A stretch of 37,218 nucleotides of DNA from Candidatus Avelusimicrobium gallinaceum. GTDB taxonomy: Bacteria; Elusimicrobiota; Elusimicrobia; Elusimicrobiales; Elusimicrobiaceae. The position numbers were made by a program, and so were the translations under genes. Each line of letters starts with the position of its first letter. Position 1 is the first letter of the stretch. The DNA is taken from positions 1-37,218 of the forward strand of contig CALUYH010000013.1 of NCBI GenBank assembly GCA_944324965.1. The letters are read 5' to 3'. The notes beneath the pieces were generated by a model, which was not told the origin of the DNA, made no database searches, and worked only from the letters and a program-made list of their open reading frames with translations. Shown here piece after piece: positions 1-6,274 of the stretch.

Positions 1-406
1 CCTAATAGGAACCTGAAGAGTTATCATTGTTTCAAATTCTGTAAATTCTACCTTATTCTTCGGTGCCTAATAGGAACACGGTCTTGGGGTCGCTGAACTC
101 GTCCACCTAAATTCTACCTTATTCTTCGGTGCCTAATAGGAACAGCGTGCAAGTCAAGCGGAGCGCGACAGATTAAATTCTACCTTATTCTTCGGTGCCT
201 AATAGGAACAATCATTTATTGTTAAACTTGCCAAATTTGTAAATTCTACCTTATTCTTCGGTGCCTAATAGGAACAATCATTTATTGTTAAACTTGCCAA
301 ATTTGTAAATTCTACCTTATTCTTCGGTGCCTAATAGGAACAAGGGTTTTAGAGCTTCGGATTTCGCTTATAAATTCTACCTTATTCTTCGGTGCCTAAT
401 AGGAAC
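1..406. CRISPR. CRISPR array, right-hand end (7 repeats, first one partial)
   Basis: A 36-bp direct repeat (TAAATTCTACC...CTAATAGGAAC) occurs at 42-77, 108-143, 174-209, 240-275, 306-341 and 371-406. The last 12 bases of another copy sit at 1-12, so the array continues to the left of the window. All visible repeats are identical. Six spacers are 29 or 30 bp long. The spacers at 210-239 and 276-305 are identical, a duplicated repeat-spacer unit. Repeat and spacer lengths fit type II systems, but no cas gene, leader or tracrRNA is visible here, so type and transcription direction are open. Read on the minus strand the repeat begins GTTCC, which resembles the GTT start of many type II repeats. 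It contains an imperfect inverted repeat, CCTTATT against AATAGG. Confidence 0.97.
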
Positions 407-486
407 TTTACGGACACGAAGCCCAAAACGAACGTGAAAGTGCCAAACTCAAAGTGGATGCTTGGCTCAAAAAACTAGGTTTTTAG
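407..486 (+). pseudogene. 3' remnant of a gene cut by the CRISPR array, possibly flavodoxin-like
   Basis: Right after the last CRISPR repeat an open frame (codons from 409) reads YGHEAQNERE then SAKLKVDAWLKKLGF and stops at TAG 484-486. It looks like a genuine protein C-terminus: amphipathic, charged and ending in WLKKLGF. In frame, a stop (TAG, 400-402) lies inside the repeat, so nothing upstream can belong to it. The next gene's ATG follows the stop directly (TAGATG), as expected for two genes of one operon. The ending resembles the last helix of small flavodoxins, which would suit an iron-sulfur neighbour, but 25 residues are too few to be sure. The rest of the gene is missing or lies elsewhere. 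Confidence 0.5.
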
Positions 487-1146
487 ATGAAAAAACTCAT
501 CCAACCCTTACGTCTTCTTGTACAGGCCTGCTTTATGGCGGGCCTGTTTTTGCCTATATTCCCGTTTGCGGATAACATCGGACAGAAAATTTGGATAACT
601 ATTTTGTTTGTGGGGGTGTTTTTCTGCGGATGGATATGCCCATTTGGAGCCTTGCAGGATTGGCTCGGTTGGATAGCCCAAAAATTACATTTTCCCCGCT
701 ACAAACTGCCGCAAAAGTTACAACAATATGTTCAACTCCTGCGCTACGTTTTGTACGGCTTAAGCGTGATAAACATTGTGCTTTTTTTCCTCAACAGCCG
801 CTTCTTTTTTGAGCATAGCGTGGTGGCCGGTGCCTGGGAGTGGGCGAGCGGTAGCGTGATGGCACTTTTTTTATTGGCTACGCTATTTACGGACCGCCCT
901 TTCTGCAATTATTTTTGTGTGAAAGGGGCCTCGTTAGGGGGATGGAGCGTATTACGCCCCATTGGAATCACAAGAGAAGAAAAATCCTGTGTGCATTGTT
1001 CCAAATGCGACCAAATATGCCCCATGAATATTGAAGTTTCTAAGACAGCATTTGTACGTCATCCCAACTGCATTAACTGTATGCAGTGTTTAACTGCCTG
1101 CCCGAAAAGATGTATAAAGTTCAAGTTAATTCATTCCAAAAGATAA
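487..1146 (+). CDS. Membrane-bound 4Fe-4S ferredoxin-type protein (NapH/CcoG-like)
   Basis: A 219-residue polytopic protein with two C-terminal ferredoxin-type cluster motifs. Hydrophobic segments lie near residues 7-27, 35-60, 85-105 and 122-140. The membrane part carries the GWICPFGALQDW and CNYFCVKGA cysteine motifs typical of NapH/YccM/RdxA-type electron-transfer proteins. The soluble tail carries CVHCSKCDQICP and CINCMQCLTACP, each able to hold a 4Fe-4S cluster. The likely role is electron transfer at the cytoplasmic membrane; partner and substrate cannot be read from the sequence. ATG 487 abuts the stop of the truncated upstream frame and has only a weak AGG as ribosome site, which suggests translational coupling to the lost gene. 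The function is a family-level call. Confidence 0.85.
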   Translation: MKKLIQPLRLLVQACFMAGLFLPIFPFADNIGQKIWITILFVGVFFCGWICPFGALQDWLGWIAQKLHFPRYKLPQKLQQYVQLLRYVLYGLSVINIVLFFLNSRFFFEHSVVAGAWEWASGSVMALFLLATLFTDRPFCNYFCVKGASLGGWSVLRPIGITREEKSCVHCSKCDQICPMNIEVSKTAFVRHPNCINCMQCLTACPKRCIKFKLIHSKR

Positions 1147-1152
1147 TACCTA

Positions 1153-1182
1153 GCCCCTTACTTAAGTGTAGGGGGGTTTTTT
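1153..1182 (+). terminator. Rho-independent terminator after the 4Fe-4S gene
   Basis: CCCCT pairs with AGGGG around a short AT-rich loop and is followed by a run of T at 1177-1182, seven bases after the 4Fe-4S gene ends. The stem is short and imperfect, so it may be moderate in strength. Confidence 0.6.
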
Positions 1183-1834
1183 AGTGTCCAAACTCTGTCC
1201 ATTCTCCGTACAGCTTATTTGCTTAATCTTGTTTATTTACTGTGCCCAAAAAGCGCACAGGGCATAATAAAAGCGCAAAAAATCGTTTCCTAGTAACCGG
1301 AAAAATCACGCGGATATAGTGTCCAAACTGTGCCCAGTATATTCATAGTTTTCGAGAATTTTTTAGTAGTTTTTATACTTCTTCGACGAGAACTAATAAT
1401 TATAGTATGTAAAAAATTTCGGGAATTTGGGTTGTGCGGATATAGTTTGCAGAAAAATCGTGTATATTTACACTTTTGTCGACGAGAAAAAGAAGAATTT
1501 TAGCGTTTACTGTACACCATACAGGGTCCACTAACAATATATACTTTTTGTTCTAATTTTGCTCCAGAAACACCGTCGGAAAAGCATAAAACTACCGACG
1601 AGCAGAAGTCCGTTATAGTGTACCATCCTTTTGGTGTACATTTTAGGACATTTTTAATTCCTTTTTACTTCTCAAAGGTTGGGGTTTAAAGGTGCACCAA
1701 ACTAGCATATAAAAAGAGTTCTTATTGAAAATCATACCCAAACCTGCCATATTTTAGTCTATGCCACTTGTATTCCAAATTATGGTAACATAAATAAAAG
1801 GACTTTTTGAGATTTAACTGTGCCCCAAGATACT
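1183..1834. other. Non-coding AT-rich tract with degenerate short repeats
   Basis: About 650 bp without a credible gene. Several motifs recur. GTGTCCAAACT occurs at 1184 and 1320, and GTGYACC-like variants near 1614 and 1691. GCGGATATAGT is found at 1310-1320 and 1436-1446. CGACGAG lies near 1384, 1483 and 1595. TGTACACC at 1511 and GGTGTACA near 1632 are inverted with respect to each other. A 41-bp exact repeat of a segment at 5119 also lies here. The tract looks like decayed mobile-element or recombination-site sequence; I see no protein similarity in it. Confidence 0.5.
1524..1591 (+). repeat. Direct repeat, copy A
   Basis: Bases 1524-1564 (GGGTCCACTAACAATATATA... to TTTTGCTC) are identical over 41 bp to 5119-5159. 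After a short divergent stretch a second identical block of 19 bp follows (CCGTCGGAAAAGCATAAAA; 1573-1591 here, 5177-5195 in copy B). In this copy CGTCGG and CCGACG can form a hairpin. The pair encloses the UvrA-like gene and the truncated methyltransferase gene. Confidence 0.9.
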
Positions 1835-2228
1835 GACATTATCATTTAGCAAACCGAAGATAGAAGTTACATTGGCCGATAAAACTGTATGGCTGACCCA
1901 AGCAGTTATTCCAGTCAAGTAAAGCTAATATTAGGGAGCGCATTAAGCATATCTTCGAAGAGGGAGAATTGCATGAAACGGCAACTGTTCGGAAATTCCG
2001 AATAGTTCAAAAAGAGGGGAATAGACAAATCGAGCGCGAAGTTACTTATTACAATTTAGATGTAATTCCAGCCGTAGGCTATAGAGTGCGGACTGTGCAA
2101 GATACACTTTTCGTATATGGGCTACCTAAATGTTACGGGAATATCTTGTTAAAGGGTTCACATTAAACGATGATTCCCTAAAAAATATGGGCGGTGGAAA
2201 ATATTGGCAAGAGTTTTTGCCCCTGTGC
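1835..2228 (+). pseudogene. Decayed RhuM-family gene
   Basis: Pieces of a RhuM-family protein (known from Salmonella pathogenicity island 3 and many mobile regions) can be joined across frames. DIII-stop-QTED is followed by IEVTLADKTVWLTQA in a second frame. LFQSSKANIRERIKHIFEEG continues into the YYNLDVI...VGYRVRT region, and after another shift RIWAT-stop and then LREYLVKGFTLNDDSLKNM, GGGKYWQEF. I count at least three frame changes and two in-frame stops (TAG near 1845, TAA near 2127). Homology ends near 2228, well short of a full-length RhuM. The longest surviving open stretch starts at ATG 1969 and ends at 2166. It is a dead gene and a marker that this region has received foreign DNA. Confidence 0.8.
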
Positions 2229-2461
2229 AGTAATGCGGATTATACATTTTCTCTTTTAGTGCGTTTGTGGGTAGAATGTATTATACTTTCCACGTTTTAA
2301 CCGTGCAGGAATAAATATGTGCTTGTGTCGGCCTGTTTTATGCTGGAACTATTCAAAACTTATCTGATGTTTGCCCTGTTACCGGCCCCCAAAAAGGCAA
2401 CCGCGGACCCCAAAATGCTCTAACCTTAATTTTCCGGCGGTCCGTCCGATAGGAGCCTGTT

Positions 2462-4939
2462 ATGGTTGAGAAAATCAAAATCCGCGGTGCGCGGGTGCAT
2501 AATCTCAAAAATATAGATGTAGATATCCCCTTAAATAAAATAGTGGGTATTGCCGGTGTTTCCGGTTCCGGCAAATCTTCTTTGGCATTAGGCGTGTTGT
2601 ATGCGGAAGGCTCGCGACGGTATTTGGAGGCGCTTTCCACCTATACCCGCCGCCGTATGACCCAAGCCGCCCGCCCGCAAGTGGAAGAAGTTTTATATGT
2701 GCCCGCCGCGTTGGCCTTGCACCAGCGCCCTGCCGTGGCCGGCTTGCGCAGCACTTTTGGCACGGGTACGGAACTGCTAAACAGTTTGCGGTTGATGTTT
2801 TCCCGCTTAGCCAGCCACCGCTGCCCCAATGGGCATTATGTGGCGCCTTCATTAGCGGTTGCGGCCGGAAAAATGCTCCGCTGCCCAACATGCGGTGTGG
2901 AGTTTTATGCCCCCAGTGCCGAAGAACTGGCTTTTAACAGCCAAGGCGCCTGCCCTACTTGCGACGGTACCGGTACGGTATGGAATGTAGATATGGCTAC
3001 CTTAGTGCCGGATGAAAATTTAACCATAGACCAAGGCGCCGTGGCTCCGTGGAACAGCCTAATGTGGTCTTTAATGACGGACGTTTGCCGCGCCATGGGC
3101 GTGCGGACGGATGTGCCGTTTAAGGATTTATCCCCACGGGAAAAAGAAATTGTGTATCACGGTCCGGCAGAAAAAAAGCGCATTTTTTATAAAGCCAAAA
3201 AAACAAATCAAGCGGGCGAGTTAGATTTTACCTTTTACAATGCCGTTTATACGGTAAAAAATGCGTTGGCAAAGGTAAAGGACGAGCAAGGCATGAAACG
3301 GGTGGAAAAGTTTTTGAAACAGGAGCCTTGTCCGGATTGCGGCGGTTCGCGCTTGAGTGCTGCGGCTCGCGCCCCGCGTGTAGGCGGCCTAAACTTGGCG
3401 GACGTTTGCCAAAAAACATTGGTGGATTTAACCGCGTGGGTGGCGGCCGTTCCCGCTACTATGCCTGCTGAAATGCGCGAAATGGCGCAAAACATTACGG
3501 AGGCCTTTTTGTCCGCCTCCCGCCGCCTGATGGATTTGGGCCTAGGGTATTTGACTCTAGACCGCGCCTCCGCCACCTTGTCCACCGGAGAACGCCAGCG
3601 TATGCAGTTGGCGCGGGCGGTGCGCAACCGCACCACCGGTGTTTTATATGTGCTAGATGAGCCCTCTATCGGCTTACACCCGTCTAATATCGTGGGCTTA
3701 AAAGGGGTTATGCGGGATTTAATTGCGGACGGCAACTCCGTCGTGCTGGTGGACCACGATACCCAAATTTTATCCGCGGCCGATTGGTTTGTGGAAATGG
3801 GGCCCCAAGCCGGCGCCAACGGCGGCTATGTAATTGCCCAAGGCACATTGGCGGATATCAGTTGCAATAAAAATTCCAAAATCGGGCCGTTTTTAACCGG
3901 AAAAATGCCGGAAAATGTATGGAAAAAAGTGCCGGCGGAACAGTTGTTTGCGCAAGGCAAAATCCGTTTATCTACGGGGCCCATTCATACGGTAAAACCG
4001 TTGGAAATAGAAATACCCAAAGGGCGGCTTACGGCGGTAAGCGGTGTGTCCGGCTCCGGCAAAACCACGCTGGTGTTGGAAAGTTTAGTGCCCGCTTTAG
4101 AGGCGCATGTGCGCCATGCGCTGCTTCCTCCCCATGTGCGCGCCGTACAAGCGCAAGGTATTGAACAGGTAAAGCTGATTGATGCCACCCCTATTGGGAT
4201 TAATGTGCGTTCCACCGTGGCAACGTATGCCAATGTGCATGACGAACTGCGCAAACTGTTTGCCCGCTTGCCGGATGCCAAACAGCGAGGGTATAAAGCG
4301 GGGGATTTTTCCTACAATACCGGCCGTTTGCGTTGTGCGGAGTGTGACGGAACAGGAGAAATCAGTTTGGATGTGCAATTTTTGCCGGATGTGGACGTGC
4401 CTTGCCCCACTTGCCGCGGGGCGCGCTATGCACGGGAAGCGTTTGATGTAAAATATACCAACCAACGCGGGGAAAGTTTTTCACTGCCGGAGCTGATGGC
4501 TATGGACGTTTCCACTGCGTTGAAAGCGTGCGCGGATTGGAAATTAGTGCACCAACGCTTGCAAATCTTGCAAGACTTAGGGTTGGGATATTTAACATTG
4601 GGCGAAGCAACCCCCAGCCTTTCCGGCGGAGAGGCCCAGCGCTTAAAATTGGCTAGTGAAATGGGCAAGCCGCAACATTCCACCGTGTTTGTGTTTGACG
4701 AGCCTACCATCGGCCTGCATCCGTTAGACGTGCGCACGCTATTGGGGGTGTTCCAAATGCTCATTCAAAACGGCGCAACGGTGATAGTGATTGAACACGA
4801 TTTGGACGTTTTACGCCACGCGGATTATCTGATTGATATGGGGCCGTCCGGCGGCAATGCGGGGGGAACTGTAGTGGCGTGCGGCCCTGTGGAAGTGATT
4901 AAACAATGCCCGCAGAGCCTAACGGGACGGTATTTATAA
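2462..4939 (+). CDS. UvrA-like ABC ATPase lacking the UvrB-binding domain
   Basis: An 825-residue double-ABC protein of the UvrA family, against about 940 for canonical UvrA. The first Walker A is GVSGSGKSS (residues 32-40); the matching signature [12 protein letters not shown] and [10 protein letters not shown] lie near 375-405. The second half has [21 protein letters not shown] and [10 protein letters not shown]. Zinc-binding cysteine pairs are present ([24 protein letters not shown] with CPTCRGARY). Between SHRCPNGH and CPTCGVEF only about 25 residues remain where canonical UvrA has over 100, so the UvrB-interacting region is missing. Such short UvrA2-like proteins are linked to DNA damage tolerance or drug resistance; the substrate here is unknown. 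AGGAG at 2451-2455 sets the start. The gene for an rRNA methyltransferase followed it but is truncated. Confidence 0.9.
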   Translation: MVEKIKIRGARVHNLKNIDVDIPLNKIVGIAGVSGSGKSSLALGVLYAEGSRRYLEALSTYTRRRMTQAARPQVEEVLYVPAALALHQRPAVAGLRSTFGTGTELLNSLRLMFSRLASHRCPNGHYVAPSLAVAAGKMLRCPTCGVEFYAPSAEELAFNSQGACPTCDGTGTVWNVDMATLVPDENLTIDQGAVAPWNSLMWSLMTDVCRAMGVRTDVPFKDLSPREKEIVYHGPAEKKRIFYKAKKTNQAGELDFTFYNAVYTVKNALAKVKDEQGMKRVEKFLKQEPCPDCGGSRLSAAARAPRVGGLNLADVCQKTLVDLTAWVAAVPATMPAEMREMAQNITEAFLSASRRLMDLGLGYLTLDRASATLSTGERQRMQLARAVRNRTTGVLYVLDEPSIGLHPSNIVGLKGVMRDLIADGNSVVLVDHDTQILSAADWFVEMGPQAGANGGYVIAQGTLADISCNKNSKIGPFLTGKMPENVWKKVPAEQLFAQGKIRLSTGPIHTVKPLEIEIPKGRLTAVSGVSGSGKTTLVLESLVPALEAHVRHALLPPHVRAVQAQGIEQVKLIDATPIGINVRSTVATYANVHDELRKLFARLPDAKQRGYKAGDFSYNTGRLRCAECDGTGEISLDVQFLPDVDVPCPTCRGARYAREAFDVKYTNQRGESFSLPELMAMDVSTALKACADWKLVHQRLQILQDLGLGYLTLGEATPSLSGGEAQRLKLASEMGKPQHSTVFVFDEPTIGLHPLDVRTLLGVFQMLIQNGATVIVIEHDLDVLRHADYLIDMGPSGGNAGGTVVACGPVEVIKQCPQSLTGRYL

Positions 4940-4955
4940 AGGAAGGCTTTTTGTG

Positions 4956-5108
4956 ATGCTACCATTACCGCAAGAATTTATAGCTTATACTTCCGCCCTG
5001 TTTGGGGCGGAGCGTTGGGCCAAATATGAACAGGCACTCACGCAGAAAGCGGCCGTCAGTGTGCGTTTCAACCCGTGGAAATGTACGGGGAAAATGGGGA
5101 TTTTATAG
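4956..5108 (+). pseudogene. Truncated RsmF/NOL1-type rRNA m5C methyltransferase gene
   Basis: A 50-codon frame, MLPLPQEFIAYTSALFG then AERWAKYEQALTQKAAV and SVRFNPWK, matches the N-terminal domain of the RsmF/NOL1/NOP2/Sun family (Leu-Pro-X-X-Phe start, later a Leu/Phe-Arg-X-Asn-Pro motif). GGAAGG at 4941-4946 is a good ribosome site, 16 bp behind the UvrA-like gene. The family needs over 400 residues. Here the frame ends at TAG 5106-5108, exactly where the 5119 repeat block begins. The SAM-binding and catalytic cysteine regions are not found anywhere in the window. It is read as a gene beheaded from its 3' side by insertion or deletion. Confidence 0.7.
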
Positions 5109-5118
5109 TGTCCCAAAA

Positions 5119-5195
5119 GGGTCCACTAACAATATATACTTTTTGTTCTAATTTTGCTCATTTTGCTCACAAAACCCCGTCGGAAAAGCATAAAA
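5119..5195 (+). repeat. Direct repeat, copy B
   Basis: Second copy of the repeat at 1524-1591: 41 identical bases at 5119-5159, then a divergent stretch in which ATTTTGCTC is duplicated, then CCGTCGGAAAAGCATAAAA at 5177-5195. Just upstream, 5107-5127 is an imperfect palindrome (AGTG-CCC AAAA GGG-CACT). Copy B marks the boundary between the truncated methyltransferase gene and the recombinase island. Confidence 0.9.
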
Positions 5196-5229
5196 AAAGA
5201 ACCTCTCTCGTCTGAGAAAGGCTCTTTTT
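5192..5229. terminator. Bidirectional terminator next to the tRNA remnant
   Basis: AGAACCTCTCTC (5198-5209) pairs with GAGAAAGGCTCT (5214-5225) over 12 bp with two wobble pairs and a 4-base loop. It is flanked by A7 and T5 runs, so it can work both ways. On the minus strand it lies directly downstream of the tRNA 3' fragment and probably was that tRNA's terminator. Confidence 0.8.
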
Positions 5230-5236
5230 CTAAAAG

Positions 5237-5258
5237 TGCGCCCAACAGGAATCGAACT
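5237..5258 (-). pseudogene. 3' end of a tRNA gene (probable tRNA-Arg), attachment-site remnant
   Basis: The minus strand reads GTTCGATTCCTG then TTGGGCGCA: T-loop, 3' side of the T-stem, 3' side of the acceptor stem and discriminator A. The 5' side of the T-stem should be ACAGG but is ACCAG, giving two mismatches, and no anticodon arm can be built upstream. The sequence therefore switches from tRNA to something else at about 5258. An acceptor strand TGGGCGC implies a tRNA starting GCGCCCA, as in tRNA-Arg(UCU); the identity is an inference. A tRNA 3' end left at a border is the usual scar of an integrated element. Confidence 0.55.
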
Positions 5259-5293
5259 GGTAGATAGTCCTAACATTCATTTGCTTGACTTTG

Positions 5294-5357
5294 CTCCCGA
5301 TAGTAAGCGGTAATAGGAATGGGCAAAAAGCCCACTAAACCAATATACTATCGGGAG
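5294..5357 (+). promoter_or_regulatory. Nested hairpin that can mask the ribosome site of the recombinase operon
   Basis: CTCCCGATAGTA (5294-5305) is the exact reverse complement of TACTATCGGGAG (5346-5357). The second arm holds the Shine-Dalgarno GGGAG of the gene starting at 5363. Inside the 40-base loop a second hairpin, TGGGC-AAAAA-GCCCA, can form around 5320-5335. In the RNA the long stem would occlude the ribosome site. An alternative is that the inverted repeat is a DNA site for the recombinase. Confidence 0.6.
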
Positions 5358-5362
5358 TTTTT

Positions 5363-5632
5363 ATGAAGAAAAAATCTAAACAAGTAGTTGTAAAAGTTGC
5401 CAAGCAAAAAGTCGCAGATGTAGCTGAACCGACACCCAAAGAACGGGATGGCCGCTTACCTGCTGTTGGCGTTGTTATCAAGAAAACCTACCATGGACAA
5501 GGCATTGAAGTAAAAGTGCTTGAAAACGGCTTTGAATACCAAGGAAAAATCTATAAAAGCATATCCCGTGTGGCGATGGAAATCGTCAAACGGCCTATCA
5601 GCGGGTATGTGTTCTTCGGGTTATCCAAATGA
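5363..5632 (+). CDS. DUF2924 protein, first copy
   Basis: An 89-residue protein with a Lys/Val-rich N-terminus of about 30 residues and a DUF2924 domain: RLPAVGVVIKKTYHGQ, then VKVLENGFEYQGKIYKSIS and a C-terminal SGYVFFGL. DUF2924 genes are commonly found directly before large serine recombinases in phages and genomic islands; their biochemical role is unknown, and a recombination accessory or DNA-binding role is only a guess. The start is set by GGGAG at 5353-5357, which lies in a hairpin arm. The stop overlaps the next ATG (ATGA). A second DUF2924 protein lies two genes downstream. Confidence 0.85.
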   Translation: MKKKSKQVVVKVAKQKVADVAEPTPKERDGRLPAVGVVIKKTYHGQGIEVKVLENGFEYQGKIYKSISRVAMEIVKRPISGYVFFGLSK

Positions 5633-5835
5633 CACCGCGTATATTACCACCCGTTAAACACCGGTTTGTAAAGGGCCGGTCAGGTAATCCATTGGGGCGG
5701 CCCAAGAAAATGTTTGAAATAGAACTTTTACAAACTGCCATTAAGTTCTTTGACGAACTGGACCGTGCCTATTATGGTAAGGGAAATGCTGTTCATAAGA
5801 TAAACCGCATTCGGAAGGTGCTAAATGAGAAATAA
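5629..5835 (+). CDS. Small DUF5681-like protein
   Basis: A 68-residue basic protein with the hallmark FVKGRSGNPLGRPKK near residues 12-26, the signature of DUF5681 (consensus around FKPGQSGNPKGRPKG), which is frequent in phage and island genes. The rest is a short helical segment, and full-length DUF5681 proteins are longer, so this is a minimal form. It overlaps the upstream gene by 4 bp and the downstream gene by 11 bp, so the three are probably translated in a coupled way. The function is unknown; the Arg/Lys/Gly-rich motif suggests nucleic-acid contact, an inference only. Confidence 0.75.
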   Translation: MTPRILPPVKHRFVKGRSGNPLGRPKKMFEIELLQTAIKFFDELDRAYYGKGNAVHKINRIRKVLNEK

Positions 5836-6274
5836 GTGTTATTTACCCAAAAATTTTGATGAACTCAAAGGCTTGCCAGACGAAAAACTCCAATTTTATT
5901 GGGATATATTTTATCGCTATCCATTGCGTGGAAGAAAGGGTAAATATAGACCTTTGTGGTATGCTATCCAATGCGAGTTGTATAGTTGTAAGTTGGCAGA
6001 AAAGTATATAACTCGTCTTGATAAGTACGCAGATAACCCCGAAAAATACATCCAACGGGCCCATAGATGTAAATATAATTTAGCGATAGGAACTATCCTA
6101 ACCAAAAAATACAAAGGGCAGATTTATCAAGTAATAGTGAAAAATGAGAAAGAATATGAGTGGAACAGTGAAATATATCCTAATTTAACCGTCATAGCGC
6201 AGAAGATAACTCGGGGTCACGTTAGTGGCCCCAAGTTTTTTGGACTCGTGGGGAAGCAAAATGCCAAAAGTTAA
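5825..6274 (+). CDS. DUF2924 protein, second copy with an N-terminal extension
   Basis: A 149-residue protein. Its C-terminal half (about residues 90-145) is a DUF2924 domain: GTILTKKYKGQIYQVIV, EYEWNSEIYPNLTVIAQKI and SGPKFFGL line up with the first copy (GVVIKKTYHGQ... SGYVFFGL). The N-terminal half, with FDELKGLPDEKLQFYWDIFY and aromatic, basic segments, matches the helical front of longer DUF2924 proteins. The pair therefore looks like a long and a short version of one family in one operon. It overlaps the upstream gene by 11 bp and the recombinase start by 14 bp. Confidence 0.8.
   Translation: MRNKCYLPKNFDELKGLPDEKLQFYWDIFYRYPLRGRKGKYRPLWYAIQCELYSCKLAEKYITRLDKYADNPEKYIQRAHRCKYNLAIGTILTKKYKGQIYQVIVKNEKEYEWNSEIYPNLTVIAQKITRGHVSGPKFFGLVGKQNAKS

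Noticed and set aside
5303..5320. A CRISPR anti-repeat (tracrRNA) suggested by TAATAGGAA, which also occurs in the array repeat
   Set aside because: Only nine bases match exactly; a four-base gap is needed to extend it. Too short for an anti-repeat.
5258..5330. A complete tRNA on the minus strand continuing from the 5237-5258 fragment
   Set aside because: No anticodon arm or D-arm can be formed and the T-stem has two mismatches; only the 3' end is real.
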